Assembly (NCBI GenBank): GCA_913043025.1
Contig: CAJWLM010000010.1
Location: 1 to 64,000, forward strand
Origin: an uncultured Rhodospirillaceae bacterium
GTDB taxonomy: Bacteria; Pseudomonadota; Alphaproteobacteria; UBA8366
Length of the DNA stretch: 64,000 nt
Direction of reading: 5' to 3'
Below, in pieces: positions 26,430 through 35,820 of this stretch. How positions within the stretch are numbered: the stretch's first letter is position 1; every line of letters begins with the position of its first letter. Under the pieces are notes generated by a model. It was given only the letters and a program-made list of their open reading frames with translations. It did no database searches and was not told where the DNA came from. Made by a program: the position numbers and the translations under genes.

Positions 26430-26447
26430 AATGGGAAAATTCCCATT
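26430..26447. promoter_or_regulatory. near-palindrome AATGGGAA-AA-TTCCCATT
   Basis: Two perfect 8-base arms around a 2-base centre. The symmetry and position between two divergent transcription units suit a dimeric regulator binding site. No known consensus is assigned. Confidence 0.4.
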
Positions 26448-26625
26448 CTTTATCTTCCACCCTTTCTTTTACCTCTGTGACCGCGCATAATGTTACAACC
26501 GCAGGACACAAACCTTAACGAACTATTGATAAATAGTTGGCTCGGTTGGTGTTGTGAAGGAAACTAGCCTTTGAGCAAGGGCCAAAAGAAATAAAAAGTA
26601 ACAACTTAATATTAAGGGAGTTGAA

Positions 26626-27486
26626 ATGGCGCAAGACGTCTTAATCGAGGTCGATGATTTACATGTTAATTTTCCGACGATTGGCAAACATGTTGAGGCC
26701 GTCCGTGGCATAAGCTTTGAAATAAAAAAGGGCGAAACGTTAGGCGTTGTTGGCGAATCAGGGTCAGGCAAGTCAGTGAGCGCCATGTCCATGTTACGCT
26801 TGAATGACATGGCAGGAGCATATGTCCCGAAAGGTGAAATACGGCTTAATAGCGGGAGGTTAGGTAAAACAGAACTAACTCAGGCCGATCCAGAGACGAT
26901 GAGTTCTGTTCGAGGACGGGAGATAGGAATGATCTTTCAAGAGCCTATGACCTGCCTAAACCCTGTGCTTGATATTCGCACACAATTGACGGAGGGGCTT
27001 CACCAGCATTTAGGTTTGACTGAAAAAGAGGCTGAAGATCGTATACTTGCACTTTTACAGAAAGTGCGCATTCCAGATCCGGAGAGTAAGCTTAATCAAT
27101 ACCCGCATAACCTCTCCGGCGGTATGCGTCAGCGAGTTATGATAGCCATGGCGCTGGCGTGCAGTCCAGCATTGTTAATCGCAGATGAACCGACTACAGC
27201 CCTCGATGTTACCATTCAGGCTCAAATCCTCGATCTGATAAAGGATATACAAGAAGAATTTGACATGTCGGTACTGTTTATCACTCACGATATGGCAGTT
27301 ATCGCGGAAATGGCTGATCGAGTTGTTGTGATGTTCAACGGCAAAATAGTTGAACACGGGGATGTTGAGCAAATATTCCACGATCCAAAACACGATTATA
27401 CCAAAAAACTTATAGGAGCAGTTCCTAGAATCGGAAGTATGAATGGAAAGACTGAACCAGAAAAATTTCCTGCAGTTGTTGGCTAA
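26626..27486 (+). CDS. ABC transporter ATPase, oligopeptide/dipeptide OppD/DppD type
   Basis: A 286-aa ATP-binding subunit of the peptide/nickel ABC class. Walker A is GESGSGKS, the signature is LSGGMRQRV, Walker B is ALLIADEPTTALD, and the C-terminal HDYTKKLIGAVPRIG with a trailing PxxFP is the OppD extension. GGGAG lies upstream of the ATG. The usual substrate-binding protein and two permeases are absent here, so it must serve permeases encoded elsewhere or has lost them. The link to nickel (Nik transporters are in this class) is only positional. Confidence 0.9.
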   Translation: MAQDVLIEVDDLHVNFPTIGKHVEAVRGISFEIKKGETLGVVGESGSGKSVSAMSMLRLNDMAGAYVPKGEIRLNSGRLGKTELTQADPETMSSVRGREIGMIFQEPMTCLNPVLDIRTQLTEGLHQHLGLTEKEAEDRILALLQKVRIPDPESKLNQYPHNLSGGMRQRVMIAMALACSPALLIADEPTTALDVTIQAQILDLIKDIQEEFDMSVLFITHDMAVIAEMADRVVVMFNGKIVEHGDVEQIFHDPKHDYTKKLIGAVPRIGSMNGKTEPEKFPAVVG

Positions 27487-27524
27487 CCGATTTTTTGGGC
27501 ATTACGAAGGCAAGGGAGGTGGAT

Positions 27525-28448
27525 ATGAACAATCTATTAGAAGTAAAAAATTTAGTTACCCGGTTTGACATTACCGACGGAGTGATGAGTCGTGCTAGTG
27601 CACGAGTGCATGCAGTGGAGGATGTTTCCTTCGAAATTAAGGAAGGCGAAACTCTGGGGTTGGTTGGTGAGAGCGGCTGTGGAAAAACTACGACTGGTAG
27701 AACTATTCTTGGACTCGAGGATGCTACTTCGGGTGATATAATTTTTGATGGTGAATCCGTATTGAATAAGACTGGGCGAGATAGATTTGACTTCTGTCGA
27801 GCAGTTCAAATGATTTTTCAAGATCCTTACTCATCCTTAAACCCACGCATGTCTATACTGGACACATTGAGTGAACCCATAAAAGTACATCAACTTCACA
27901 AGAAAAATGATATTAACAACCGGATTGTAGAGCTCTTGAAGCAGGTAAATCTTAATCCGGAGTTTGCAAAACGTTACCCGCACGAGTTCAGCGGCGGTCA
28001 ACGGCAGCGTATATCAATAGCTCGTGCACTTGCACTTGAACCACGGCTCATTGTTTGTGACGAGGCTGTGTCCGCGCTTGATGTTACCATAAAGGCGCAG
28101 GTCATTAATTTGTTAATGGACCTCCAAGCCCAACTAAATCTATCGTATTTATTCATAAGCCATGACATAGCGGTAGTTGAAAGGATAAGCCATCGCGTAG
28201 CTGTTATGTACCTAGGTCGAATCGTTGAAATCGGTCCACGGTCAGCAATATTTGAGAATCCCACACATGCATACACCCAAAAGCTACTTTCAGCAGTTCC
28301 TGTTGCAGATCCCCGTTTACGGCGAACCGAGCGCACCACAGCTGCTGAAGAAATACCAAGTGCTATACGTCCATTAAACTACACGCCACCGCAAATTTCA
28401 TACAAAGAAGTAGGGCCAGATCACTTCGTAGCAGTTGAAAATGCATAG
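27525..28448 (+). CDS. ABC transporter ATPase, oligopeptide/dipeptide OppF/DppF type
   Basis: A 307-aa partner ATPase. The ATG at 27525 is chosen over 27495 because GGGAGGTG lies 4 bases before it. Walker A is GESGCGKTT, the signature is FSGGQRQRI, Walker B is RLIVCDEAVSALD (Glu kept, with AV for PT), and the C-terminal THAYTQKLLSAVP is the OppF mark. It lies 38 bases after the OppD-like gene and forms the heterodimer with it. A long C-terminal tail follows the usual end. Substrate is unknown. Confidence 0.9.
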   Translation: MNNLLEVKNLVTRFDITDGVMSRASARVHAVEDVSFEIKEGETLGLVGESGCGKTTTGRTILGLEDATSGDIIFDGESVLNKTGRDRFDFCRAVQMIFQDPYSSLNPRMSILDTLSEPIKVHQLHKKNDINNRIVELLKQVNLNPEFAKRYPHEFSGGQRQRISIARALALEPRLIVCDEAVSALDVTIKAQVINLLMDLQAQLNLSYLFISHDIAVVERISHRVAVMYLGRIVEIGPRSAIFENPTHAYTQKLLSAVPVADPRLRRTERTTAAEEIPSAIRPLNYTPPQISYKEVGPDHFVAVENA

Positions 28449-28495
28449 TCCTTGTTTAAAAATTCATCCCGCATCAAAGCAATAGGGAGCTCTTT

Positions 28496-28897
28496 ATGGG
28501 AAAGATCGCAGACTTTTTGAGTGGATATCAGCAACATTGTGTAGCCATTATGCGTATTTCTTCGGCAATGTTGTTCCTCCAACATGGGACGACTAAGCTC
28601 TTAGGTTTTCCTGCGACCCGTTACAGCGATACCTCTCTGCTAACTCTTGGCGGGGCGGCTGGAGCAATCGAATTGATTGGCGGAATTATGCTTGCTTTGG
28701 GGCTTTTTACCCGGCCAGCGGCCTTTATCATGTCAGGAACTATGGCGGTTGCATATTTTTACGCACATGCACCCCGCGATTTCTTCCCTATTCTGAACGG
28801 AGGAGAACTTGCAGCCTTGTATTCCTTTGTTTTCTTTTTCATCACGGTTGCCGGAGGCGGGAAGTGGTGTCTCGATGATCGTATTTTTAGTAAATAA
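28496..28897 (+). CDS. DoxX family membrane protein
   Basis: A 133-aa, four-helix membrane protein of the DoxX family. The conserved first-helix segment RISSAMLFLQHGTTKLLGF, the GGIMLALGLFTRPAAF loop and the AHAPRDFFPILNGGELA segment with the usual NGGE are all present. DoxX proteins are linked to respiratory or redox stress functions, but their activity is not well defined. It stands 47 bases after the ABC ATPase pair and upstream of the rpsD promoter region. Confidence 0.9.
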   Translation: MGKIADFLSGYQQHCVAIMRISSAMLFLQHGTTKLLGFPATRYSDTSLLTLGGAAGAIELIGGIMLALGLFTRPAAFIMSGTMAVAYFYAHAPRDFFPILNGGELAALYSFVFFFITVAGGGKWCLDDRIFSK

Positions 28898-28937
28898 GTG
28901 CCGCAAAATTGAGGCGAAGAAAATTTTACAAATTGCG

Positions 28938-28964
28938 TTGACTTCAGTTTAAAAAAGATAGAGT
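28938..28964 (+). promoter_or_regulatory. possible rpsD promoter
   Basis: TTGACT (28938-28943) with a -10-like TAGAGT (28959-28964) 15 bases later; the spacing is short, so only the -35 is convincing. A GCCG/CGGC hairpin lies further down in the leader before rpsD. Confidence 0.3.
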
Positions 28965-29065
28965 TTGTGCTTTCCGGTAACGTGGGTTGTTTGTTTTCAC
29001 AGCCCCGCCGTTTGAGCGGCTAACTGGACTTTAAACAACACCGGGTGAACCAGGGTGAATTAGAT

Positions 29066-29680
29066 ATGGGTAAACGTTTACGCGCAAAATATAAAATTGA
29101 TCGCCGTTTGGGGGTTAATCTATGGGGGCGTCCTCGAAGTCCCTGGAATAAAAGGGAGTATGGCCCTGGCCAGCATGGCCAGCGTCGGAAAAAGCCATCA
29201 GATTTTGGCACGCAGCTTCAGGCAAAGCAAAAACTCAAAGGCTATTACGGTAATATTGGGGAAAAGAAATTCCGACGTTATTACTTAGACGCTTCCAAAC
29301 AAAAGGGCGATACATCAGAAAATTTGATAGAGCTGCTAGAACGCCGGCTGGATGCAGTGGTATATCGGGCAAAGTTTGTCCCGACAGTTTTTGCTGCACG
29401 GCAGTTTATTAATCACGGGCACATATCGGTAAATGGTAAACGTGTAAATATCCCATCGTATGCAGTGAGTGATGGTGACGTCATTGAGGTGAAGGCTAAA
29501 AGTCGTGAGATACCGATGGTTTTGGAAGCGATGGAATCGAACGAGCGTGAGGTTATTGATTATGTTTCAGTGGACTCTCGTAAGATGCAGGCCACATTTG
29601 TACGTGCGCCGAAATTCGAAGATGTGCCCTATCCGGTTTTAATGGAACCAAATCTAGTTGTTGAATTCTATTCTCGTTAA
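29066..29680 (+). CDS. rpsD: 30S ribosomal protein S4
   Basis: A 204-aa primary 16S rRNA-binding protein. The ATG at 29066 gives the standard start [16 protein letters not shown]; the GTG at 29045 in the track would add unneeded residues. The N-terminal [13 protein letters not shown] segment and the S4 RNA-binding domain near residues 95-155 ([29 protein letters not shown]) are clear. It is monocistronic with a leader of about 100 bases and converges on grxD. S4 genes are often autoregulated, but I see no established leader fold here. Confidence 0.98.
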   Translation: MGKRLRAKYKIDRRLGVNLWGRPRSPWNKREYGPGQHGQRRKKPSDFGTQLQAKQKLKGYYGNIGEKKFRRYYLDASKQKGDTSENLIELLERRLDAVVYRAKFVPTVFAARQFINHGHISVNGKRVNIPSYAVSDGDVIEVKAKSREIPMVLEAMESNEREVIDYVSVDSRKMQATFVRAPKFEDVPYPVLMEPNLVVEFYSR

Positions 29681-29900
29681 GAAACCGCATACACGTAACT
29701 CATACGAAAACGCGTAAGCCCGCCAGCCGGGCATGCGCGCCTGCGTGTTCTATCAGAATATAAAAAAAGTGGGTTGAGGTTAGCGCGAACGACAGTGCGT
29801 AAACGTAAATTTGCAGTTCATAAACAAATTAATAGGTTGCATTACATAACATCCCTAGAGCACAGAAACATAATTCCAAAAATATTCGATACGCTCTCAC

Positions 29901-30239
29901 TTAAGAGGTAGCCTCTGGTATCTCTTTTTCTTTGATCAAGGTCTTTAATTCCCCGGACTCATACATCTCTCGGATAATATCGCACCCACCAATAAACTCA
30001 CCTTTTATGTAGAGTTGAGGGATCGTGGGCCAGTTGCTGAAGTCCTTAATGCCTTGCCTTAACGAGGGGTCTTCGAGGACATCAATACCTTTATATTTGA
30101 TATTTAGTTCTCCTAACACCTGCACAACCGCGGCTGAGAAACCACATTGAGGAAAGACGGGGCTCCCTTTCATAAACAAAACAACATCATTTTCATTGAC
30201 TTCTTTTTGTAACATTTCGTGAGTGGGGTTATCTGACAT
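29901..30239 (-). CDS. grxD: monothiol glutaredoxin Grx4
   Basis: A 112-aa CGFS-type glutaredoxin that binds a [2Fe-2S] cluster with glutathione and, with BolA, takes part in iron-sulfur trafficking and iron sensing. The active-site motif is PQCGFS near residue 32, and the substrate-side TIPQLYIKGEFIGG segment is standard. It follows bolA by 52 bases in the conserved purL-bolA-grxD order of alphaproteobacteria. Cytoplasmic. Confidence 0.97.
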   Translation of the reverse strand: MSDNPTHEMLQKEVNENDVVLFMKGSPVFPQCGFSAAVVQVLGELNIKYKGIDVLEDPSLRQGIKDFSNWPTIPQLYIKGEFIGGCDIIREMYESGELKTLIKEKEIPEATS

Positions 30240-30291
30240 TATTTTGCCTCATATTCGTTTGTTAATTTGTTACGGAAACTTAATGCAAAGC

Positions 30292-30528
30292 TTAATCATC
30301 AGGAGTAGAAGTTTGTAAGGCAAGAGCGTGAAGCTCATTGCCCATACGTCCGCGTAAAGCATCATACACCATCTGATGTTGTTGAACTCTTGTTTTACCT
30401 TTAAATGCAGCTGAGCAAACGTACGCGGCATAATGATCGCCGTCGCCACGTAAATCATTTATTTTTACATCTGCACTTGGCAGAGCATCACGTATCATCT
30501 GCTCAATTTCATCAGCTTTCATTGCCAT
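30292..30528 (-). CDS. bolA: BolA family protein
   Basis: A 78-aa BolA/IbaG-type protein. The ATG at 30528, behind an AGGGAG box, is preferred; the track start at 30582 lies in purL. The class II KH-like fold is indicated by DGDHYAAYVCSAAFKGKTRVQQHQMVYDAL, with the conserved His in the QQHQMVY helix as possible cluster ligand with the neighbouring Grx. Partner of GrxD in iron-sulfur cluster transfer. Confidence 0.95.
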   Translation of the reverse strand: MAMKADEIEQMIRDALPSADVKINDLRGDGDHYAAYVCSAAFKGKTRVQQHQMVYDALRGRMGNELHALALQTSTPDD

Positions 30529-30539
30529 GTTTGTCTCCC

Positions 30540-32738
30540 TTATTTGCCCTGCATGTAATGTTCGAGCCAATGTCGGTGGCAATTCCTTAAATCCACCACG
30601 GATATGGAGGCTGCGGAGCCTAAAGTCAATGTTGAGCCTCCGGTAGTGCCGATAACTTCCGCAGGCACATCTGCTTCATGTGCAAGGTTTAATATATGTT
30701 CGGCATTGTTCACTGTGATGATATAGCGGGCCTGATCCTCACCAAAAGCCCAAGAAAAAAGTGGAATATTAATTTTTGGCGGGGTCAATTTCGCGCCAAT
30801 GCTACTGGCTATTGACATCTCAGCAATAGCAACCAGCAGTCCACCATCAGAAACATCGTGGCAAACATTTACCTCTTCGCTCTCAATAAGCTTACGAACG
30901 AAATCACCATTTCGTCGTTCCATTGACAAATCCACAGGAGGTGGAGCTCCTTCTTCGCGATTTTCGATTTCTCGCAGATAAAGTGACTGCCCTAACCACC
31001 CGAAGGTCTCACCAATCAAAATGATTTTTTCATTGCTTTGTTGAAAGGCCAGATACGCTTGATTTCTTATATCCTTCAACAATCCCAGACCGCCAATAAC
31101 TGGGGTAGGTAAAATGGCCTCACCGTTTGTTTCGTTGTAGAGAGAAACATTTCCTGACACCACCGGAAAATCCAGCGCTCTCGCTGCATCTCCAATACCA
31201 GATATACAGTCAACTAGTTGCCCCATTATTTCCGGTCGCTCCGGATTACCAAAATTTAGATTGTTAGTTAGTGCGAGTGGTCTTGCACCGGTCGCTGTAA
31301 TATTGCGCCAAGCTTCGGCAACCGCTTGTTTGCCTCCTTCCTCAGGTCCTGCTTTACAATAGCGAGGCGTACAATCGGTAACTACGGCGAGGCCGCGCTC
31401 TGAGCCATGAATTCGCACGAGGGCTGCATCACTGCCAGGACCGACGATTGTGTCAGCCATAACCATATGATCGTATTGTTCCCAAACCCAATGCTTTGAC
31501 GCCATGTCAGGGCAAGAAATGAGTGTTGTAAGGGCTTTATTAATATCTTTCGGGGCAATTAATTTAGTCGGATCAATTCTCGCCTCTGGCTTGGTGACTT
31601 CCCACTGTCTATCGTATTCTGGTGCATTCTCTACGAGAGGCGCTACCGGAATGTTAGCGTGCACTTTTCCATCTTTCCTTATTAGGAGCCGGCCCGTGTC
31701 ATTGATGGAACCTATAACTGCAAAATCGAGCTCCCACTTTTCAAATATTTCACTTGCCATGGTTTCTGAGTTTGGCTTGATAACCATAAGCATGCGTTCT
31801 TGGCTCTCAGAAAGCATTAATTCATAGGAACTCATTCCTTTTTCTCGCGCTGGGACATTATCTAAATCCAGCTCTATGCCCACGGCTCCCTTTGATGCCA
31901 TCTCCACAGATGATGAAGTTAGACCTGCAGCCCCCATATCTTGAATCGCAACGATAGCATCGGTGGACATCAACTCGAGGCATGCTTCGAGAAGTAGTTT
32001 TTCTGTGAATGGGTCACCAACTTGCACGGTTGGTCGTTTCTCTTGTGCATCATCGGAGAACTCTGCTGATGCCATTGTAGCACCGTGAATTCCATCTCGG
32101 CCGGTTTTAGAACCAACATACACTACGGAGTTCCCTATACCGGCTGCTGCTGAATAAAATATTTTCTTTTGATCAGCCAGACCAACAGTCATTGCATTCA
32201 CCAAAATGTTACCATTGTATGAAGAATGAAAATCTATTTCACCGCCCACAGTTGGAACACCTATGCAGTTTCCATATCCGCCGATGCCAGAAACAACTCC
32301 TGCCAAAAGATGTCGTGTCTTAGGATGATCAGGGGCTCCAAAACGCAGCGCATTTAGATTTGCTATTGGTCGTGCACCCATTGTGAAAATGTCGCGTAGA
32401 ATGCCTCCAACACCAGTTGCGGCACCTTGATATGGCTCGATGTAGCTAGGGTGGTTGTGACTTTCAATTTTGAATACAGCAGCTTGGCCCTCTCCTATGT
32501 CTACTACACCCGCATTTTCACCGGGACCTTGGATTACTTGTGGTCCACTAGTTGGTAACGTTTTTAGCCATTTTTTTGAGCTTTTATATGAGCAATGTTC
32601 CGACCACATGACAGAGAAAATTCCAAGTTCGGTGTAAGATGGATCGCGACCCAGAATGCCTTTCAAGGTTGCATATTCATTCTTTGTAAGGCCGTGCTCA
32701 GTAATAAGCTCTTCGGTGATTTTTGGATCGGGCGTCAT
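30540..32738 (-). CDS. purL: phosphoribosylformylglycinamidine synthase subunit PurL
   Basis: A 732-aa small-type PurL, the catalytic synthase subunit of the three-part FGAM synthase in purine biosynthesis. The start [19 protein letters not shown] with the catalytic His in the EHCSYKSS motif, the KIESHNHPS loop and the [10 protein letters not shown] segment are typical. The ATG at 32738 overlaps the purQ stop in a TGATG, so the two are translationally coupled; the TTG at 32741 in the track is less likely. Glutamine-derived ammonia comes from PurQ and PurS bridges the complex. Confidence 0.97.
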   Translation of the reverse strand: MTPDPKITEELITEHGLTKNEYATLKGILGRDPSYTELGIFSVMWSEHCSYKSSKKWLKTLPTSGPQVIQGPGENAGVVDIGEGQAAVFKIESHNHPSYIEPYQGAATGVGGILRDIFTMGARPIANLNALRFGAPDHPKTRHLLAGVVSGIGGYGNCIGVPTVGGEIDFHSSYNGNILVNAMTVGLADQKKIFYSAAAGIGNSVVYVGSKTGRDGIHGATMASAEFSDDAQEKRPTVQVGDPFTEKLLLEACLELMSTDAIVAIQDMGAAGLTSSSVEMASKGAVGIELDLDNVPAREKGMSSYELMLSESQERMLMVIKPNSETMASEIFEKWELDFAVIGSINDTGRLLIRKDGKVHANIPVAPLVENAPEYDRQWEVTKPEARIDPTKLIAPKDINKALTTLISCPDMASKHWVWEQYDHMVMADTIVGPGSDAALVRIHGSERGLAVVTDCTPRYCKAGPEEGGKQAVAEAWRNITATGARPLALTNNLNFGNPERPEIMGQLVDCISGIGDAARALDFPVVSGNVSLYNETNGEAILPTPVIGGLGLLKDIRNQAYLAFQQSNEKIILIGETFGWLGQSLYLREIENREEGAPPPVDLSMERRNGDFVRKLIESEEVNVCHDVSDGGLLVAIAEMSIASSIGAKLTPPKINIPLFSWAFGEDQARYIITVNNAEHILNLAHEADVPAEVIGTTGGSTLTLGSAASISVVDLRNCHRHWLEHYMQGK

Positions 32739-33406
32739 CAAATCAGGTGCTTTGCAAGTGTTTCAAATAAAATTAACCCATCGGTGCCTCCGAGTTTTAC
32801 ATCGACGGCACGTTCAGGGTGTGGCATCATGCCAAGAACGTTGCGCTTTTTATTTAGGACACCCGCGATTGCGCGCTGTGACCCATTTGGATTGCAGCCC
32901 GAGTAACAAAATGCAACACGATCCTCTCCTTCAAGCTTATCTAAGGTATCTTCATCTGCGTAGTAATTTCCGTCATGATGCGCAATTGGCATTTCAAGCG
33001 AAGTGCCTACACGGTAGCCGCCGGTAAAAATACTGTCTTGTGTTTTGACGGTTACACCGACATTTTTGCAAATGAAGTTTAAGTTTGAATTTCTCAGAAG
33101 AGTGCCAGGAAGAAGGCCTGTTTCGGTCAACACTTGAAAGCCATTACATATGCCTAAAATAGCAACGCCTTTTTTGGCAGCTTTGACAACATCGAGCATT
33201 ACTGGCGAATTGCCTGCCATAGCACCCGCGCGGAGATAATCTCCGTATGAAAAACCACCTGGTATTATGATTAGATCCAAATGTTGCGGTAACACACTGT
33301 CTCCATGCCAGACCATTGCTGGTTGGTTGCCGGTAAGGGCCTTAAGAGCAACCGCTGCATCGCGGTCACAATTAGAACCAGGGAAAACGATGACTGCCGA
33401 TCTCAC
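32738..33406 (-). CDS. purQ: phosphoribosylformylglycinamidine synthase subunit PurQ
   Basis: A 222-aa class I glutamine amidotransferase that supplies ammonia to PurL. The nucleophile is the Cys in GICNGFQVL, the oxyanion region is [14 protein letters not shown] and the C-terminal [10 protein letters not shown] gives the His and Glu of the triad. It lies between purS (14-base gap) and purL (stop/start overlap). Confidence 0.97.
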   Translation of the reverse strand: MRSAVIVFPGSNCDRDAAVALKALTGNQPAMVWHGDSVLPQHLDLIIIPGGFSYGDYLRAGAMAGNSPVMLDVVKAAKKGVAILGICNGFQVLTETGLLPGTLLRNSNLNFICKNVGVTVKTQDSIFTGGYRVGTSLEMPIAHHDGNYYADEDTLDKLEGEDRVAFCYSGCNPNGSQRAIAGVLNKKRNVLGMMPHPERAVDVKLGGTDGLILFETLAKHLI

Positions 33407-33420
33407 CGTTACATGCGCTC

Positions 33421-33663
33421 CTACTCGGATAACTCTATGTGATAATTTTCTATTACCGTGTTAGCTAAAAGTTGTTCGCACATAGCCGAAATTTGAGCGT
33501 GTGCTTTTTCAGCGTTATTCTCGTCGATGACAAGCTCTATGATCTTACCTAGTCGAAGTTCTCCTACATCACTAAATCCTAGGCCATCTAATGCGCGTTG
33601 GATGGCTTTCCCTTGCGGATCAAGGACGCCCTCTTTAAGCATTACCTGTATTTTTGCCTTCAT
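33421..33663 (-). CDS. purS: phosphoribosylformylglycinamidine synthase subunit PurS
   Basis: An 80-aa PurS, the small dimeric bridging subunit of the PurLQS complex. The N-terminal [18 protein letters not shown] and [12 protein letters not shown] segments are diagnostic. It sits between purC and purQ in the normal order. Confidence 0.96.
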   Translation of the reverse strand: MKAKIQVMLKEGVLDPQGKAIQRALDGLGFSDVGELRLGKIIELVIDENNAEKAHAQISAMCEQLLANTVIENYHIELSE

Positions 33664-33681
33664 TGGTTTTGCTCCATGGGC

Positions 33682-34449
33682 CTATTTTCTTTTTTCAGGC
33701 GTGGAATTCTCATTTTCGTCTACATCTGGCAAAATACCGAGGCGACGTGCCACCTCTTGGTAGGCCTCTTCTACCTTCCCCATATCGTGTCTAAATCGAT
33801 CCTTGTCCATTTTCTCATTGCTTTTGACGTCCCATAAACGGCACGAGTCTGGACTAATTTCGTCTGCCAAGACAACGCGCATTTCTCCATTTTCCTCATA
33901 TAGTCGGCCAAATTCTAGCTTGAAATCAATGAGTTTAATGTCGATAGCCATGAATAATCCCGACATGAAGTCATTAATGCGTAGTGCCAGCGCCATCATA
34001 TCATCCACATCGTGTGGGGTAGCCCAGCCGAACGCAGTTATATGTTCCTCGGAAACGAGTGGATCGCCTAGCTCGTCTGCTTTGTAATAATATTCCACTA
34101 TTGATCTCGGGAGCGGCGTTCCCTCGTCAACCAAAAACCGTTTAGCGAATTGTCCCGCGGAAACATTTCGAACAACCACTTCTATAGGGATGATCTCGAC
34201 TTCGCGTACAAGCTGCTCGCGCATATTAAGGCGCCTAACAAAATGTGTTGGCACACCCATCTCTGCCAAGCGTAACATCATGTACTCTGAAATTCGATTA
34301 TTGAGCACGCCTTTGCCGGTGATCGTGCCTTTTTTCTCATTGTTAAATGCCGTAGCATCGTCCTTAAAATACTGAACAATTGTACCCGGCTCGGGCCCTT
34401 GAAAAAGGATTTTGGCCTTACCTTCATAAATTTGCCGGCGGCGTGTCAT
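33682..34449 (-). CDS. purC: phosphoribosylaminoimidazole-succinocarboxamide synthase
   Basis: A 255-aa SAICAR synthetase. The ATG at 34449 gives [16 protein letters not shown], the normal start; the track start at 34512 adds an unlikely tail. ATP-site and substrate motifs [13 protein letters not shown] and LIDFKLEFG are present. The C-terminus has an extra charged tail after RRLG. It starts the purC-purS-purQ-purL-bolA-grxD run, with a 293-base spacer upstream that should hold the promoter. Confidence 0.97.
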   Translation of the reverse strand: MTRRRQIYEGKAKILFQGPEPGTIVQYFKDDATAFNNEKKGTITGKGVLNNRISEYMMLRLAEMGVPTHFVRRLNMREQLVREVEIIPIEVVVRNVSAGQFAKRFLVDEGTPLPRSIVEYYYKADELGDPLVSEEHITAFGWATPHDVDDMMALALRINDFMSGLFMAIDIKLIDFKLEFGRLYEENGEMRVVLADEISPDSCRLWDVKSNEKMDKDRFRHDMGKVEEAYQEVARRLGILPDVDENENSTPEKRK

Positions 34450-34742
34450 TTTGACATCTTTCGCTGAAGATCTTCTAAGAAAAATAAATACGGATACAGG
34501 ATCGTATAGCACTGAGATCCCGTCGAACCAATCAAATCAACAGCTGAATTTATTTTGAGGATATTGGGCCTGTCTTTCCCAACAGTATTCCAACCAAAAA
34601 GTCTCCTAACATATTGTAAAATATAAATTAAAAAAATCATACGAAAATTATATTAAATCCATTAGGTAATTGCCTTTCCGGTATGAGAGTGTTTGCAACG
34701 ATATAAGATGCTAGAAAAAATCTAATTCTGATTCGCGAACAA

Positions 34743-35810
34743 TTAACTTTCCACCTCGGTCAAGTCATTCCATAGCATATCGGGCCCCCGGCCCGTTACA
34801 CGACGACCAATTTCTTCTGCCCAATGACTATCTGATCCAAATTCAGCTCTCCAACACCAGAGGCGGCGCGTTAAAAAATTAAGCATATGATCATGCGTAA
34901 AACCTATCGCTGCAAATACCTGATGTGCAGTTTCAGCCGCCAATGTTGCGGTCTGGCCAGCCACAATTTTGGCTATTGATATTTCAAATCTCGGATCTTT
35001 GAGGTCAGCGGCACGAAAAGCAGATTCAGTTGCGATGGTAGCTTGGGCTACATGTGCAGCCAAATTAGCTAGCTGATGCTGAATTGCCTGGAATTTTGCA
35101 ATAGGTCGCCCGAAGGCTTTTCGTTCACGAGCATATTCAATGGCTAGGTCAAGCGCGCGTTGCGAAGCACCCGCTATTTGCGCTGACCGAAACAACGCGC
35201 CGTACAGCGTTATCATATCTCGTGTTATTTCATAACTAAGGGGTCCGCTGATTTCGCACACTGGTGTTTTTTTAAATATGAGAGTGTCGCGTGGCTCCTT
35301 TGCCATATTTAAATCAGGAATTATAGTGGTTTTGCTGGTTTGTAAAATCCCTGAACGGAGTTCTCCGCCTGCGTCTGCAATTACGAAGGCATGTTTTGCT
35401 TCGCCTCCCCAGGGCGTGTGTGTTGCAGTACCAGATAGTGACCAGTTGGAACCAGTCTGGTTGAATTTAAGCGCACTGCTCCTTCTATTTTCTATCAAGC
35501 TGATAGGCCCCGTTGGAATAGACACGCCAGTTTTCTTCGCTAACCAACTTGCGAGAATCGTCTCGATGAGCGGGACCGGGGCTGAGTGATAACCAGCGCC
35601 ATAAATAATTTCATAAGCGTCGGTAAAGTGAGCCCCGACCTCTCCATCCCGTTCAGTTACCAATGGCTGAGTGAGACCATTTTTTGCTAACGCATTCCAT
35701 AATTCATGGGGAAATATACCATCTTCGGCGGCTTCTAAACTTTCCCGCGTTACGAAGTCATTTAAGAGACGATCTACGGTTTTCTTTAAAATTTCGGTGA
35801 GGTCATTCAT
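34743..35810 (-). CDS. acyl-CoA dehydrogenase family protein, small partner
   Basis: A 355-aa acyl-CoA dehydrogenase-fold flavoprotein. Its C-terminal half is well conserved (ALDLAIEYARERKAFGRPIAKFQAIQHQLA, then HQVFAAIGFTHDHMLNFLTRR), while the N-terminal half is shorter and more diverged than usual. It starts 10 bases after the companion dehydrogenase. Such adjacent pairs often form a heteromeric enzyme acting on steroid side chains, branched or bulky acyl-CoAs. Which member carries the catalytic base cannot be settled by eye. Confidence 0.87.
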   Translation of the reverse strand: MNDLTEILKKTVDRLLNDFVTRESLEAAEDGIFPHELWNALAKNGLTQPLVTERDGEVGAHFTDAYEIIYGAGYHSAPVPLIETILASWLAKKTGVSIPTGPISLIENRRSSALKFNQTGSNWSLSGTATHTPWGGEAKHAFVIADAGGELRSGILQTSKTTIIPDLNMAKEPRDTLIFKKTPVCEISGPLSYEITRDMITLYGALFRSAQIAGASQRALDLAIEYARERKAFGRPIAKFQAIQHQLANLAAHVAQATIATESAFRAADLKDPRFEISIAKIVAGQTATLAAETAHQVFAAIGFTHDHMLNFLTRRLWCWRAEFGSDSHWAEEIGRRVTGRGPDMLWNDLTEVES

Positions 35811-35820
35811 CGGGATTGGT

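Larger units (their letters stand above)
26284..26625. promoter_or_regulatory. divergent regulatory region between the nickel SOD operon and the ABC ATPases
   Basis: This 342-base spacer holds at least three inverted repeats and many GTAT/ATAC half-sites between 26361 and 26447. A perfect 6-base stem CGTATT/AATACG is at 26361-26378. A GGGAG box at the right end precedes the ABC ATPase ATG. A 19-codon minus-strand frame ending RGHRGKRKGGR ends near 26453 and lacks clear support as a gene. Confidence 0.5.

Noticed and set aside
29690-29760. GC-rich hairpin after rpsD (GCCCG/CGGGC)
   Set aside because: Short stem without a following T-run; could end the convergent transcripts but is not convincing.
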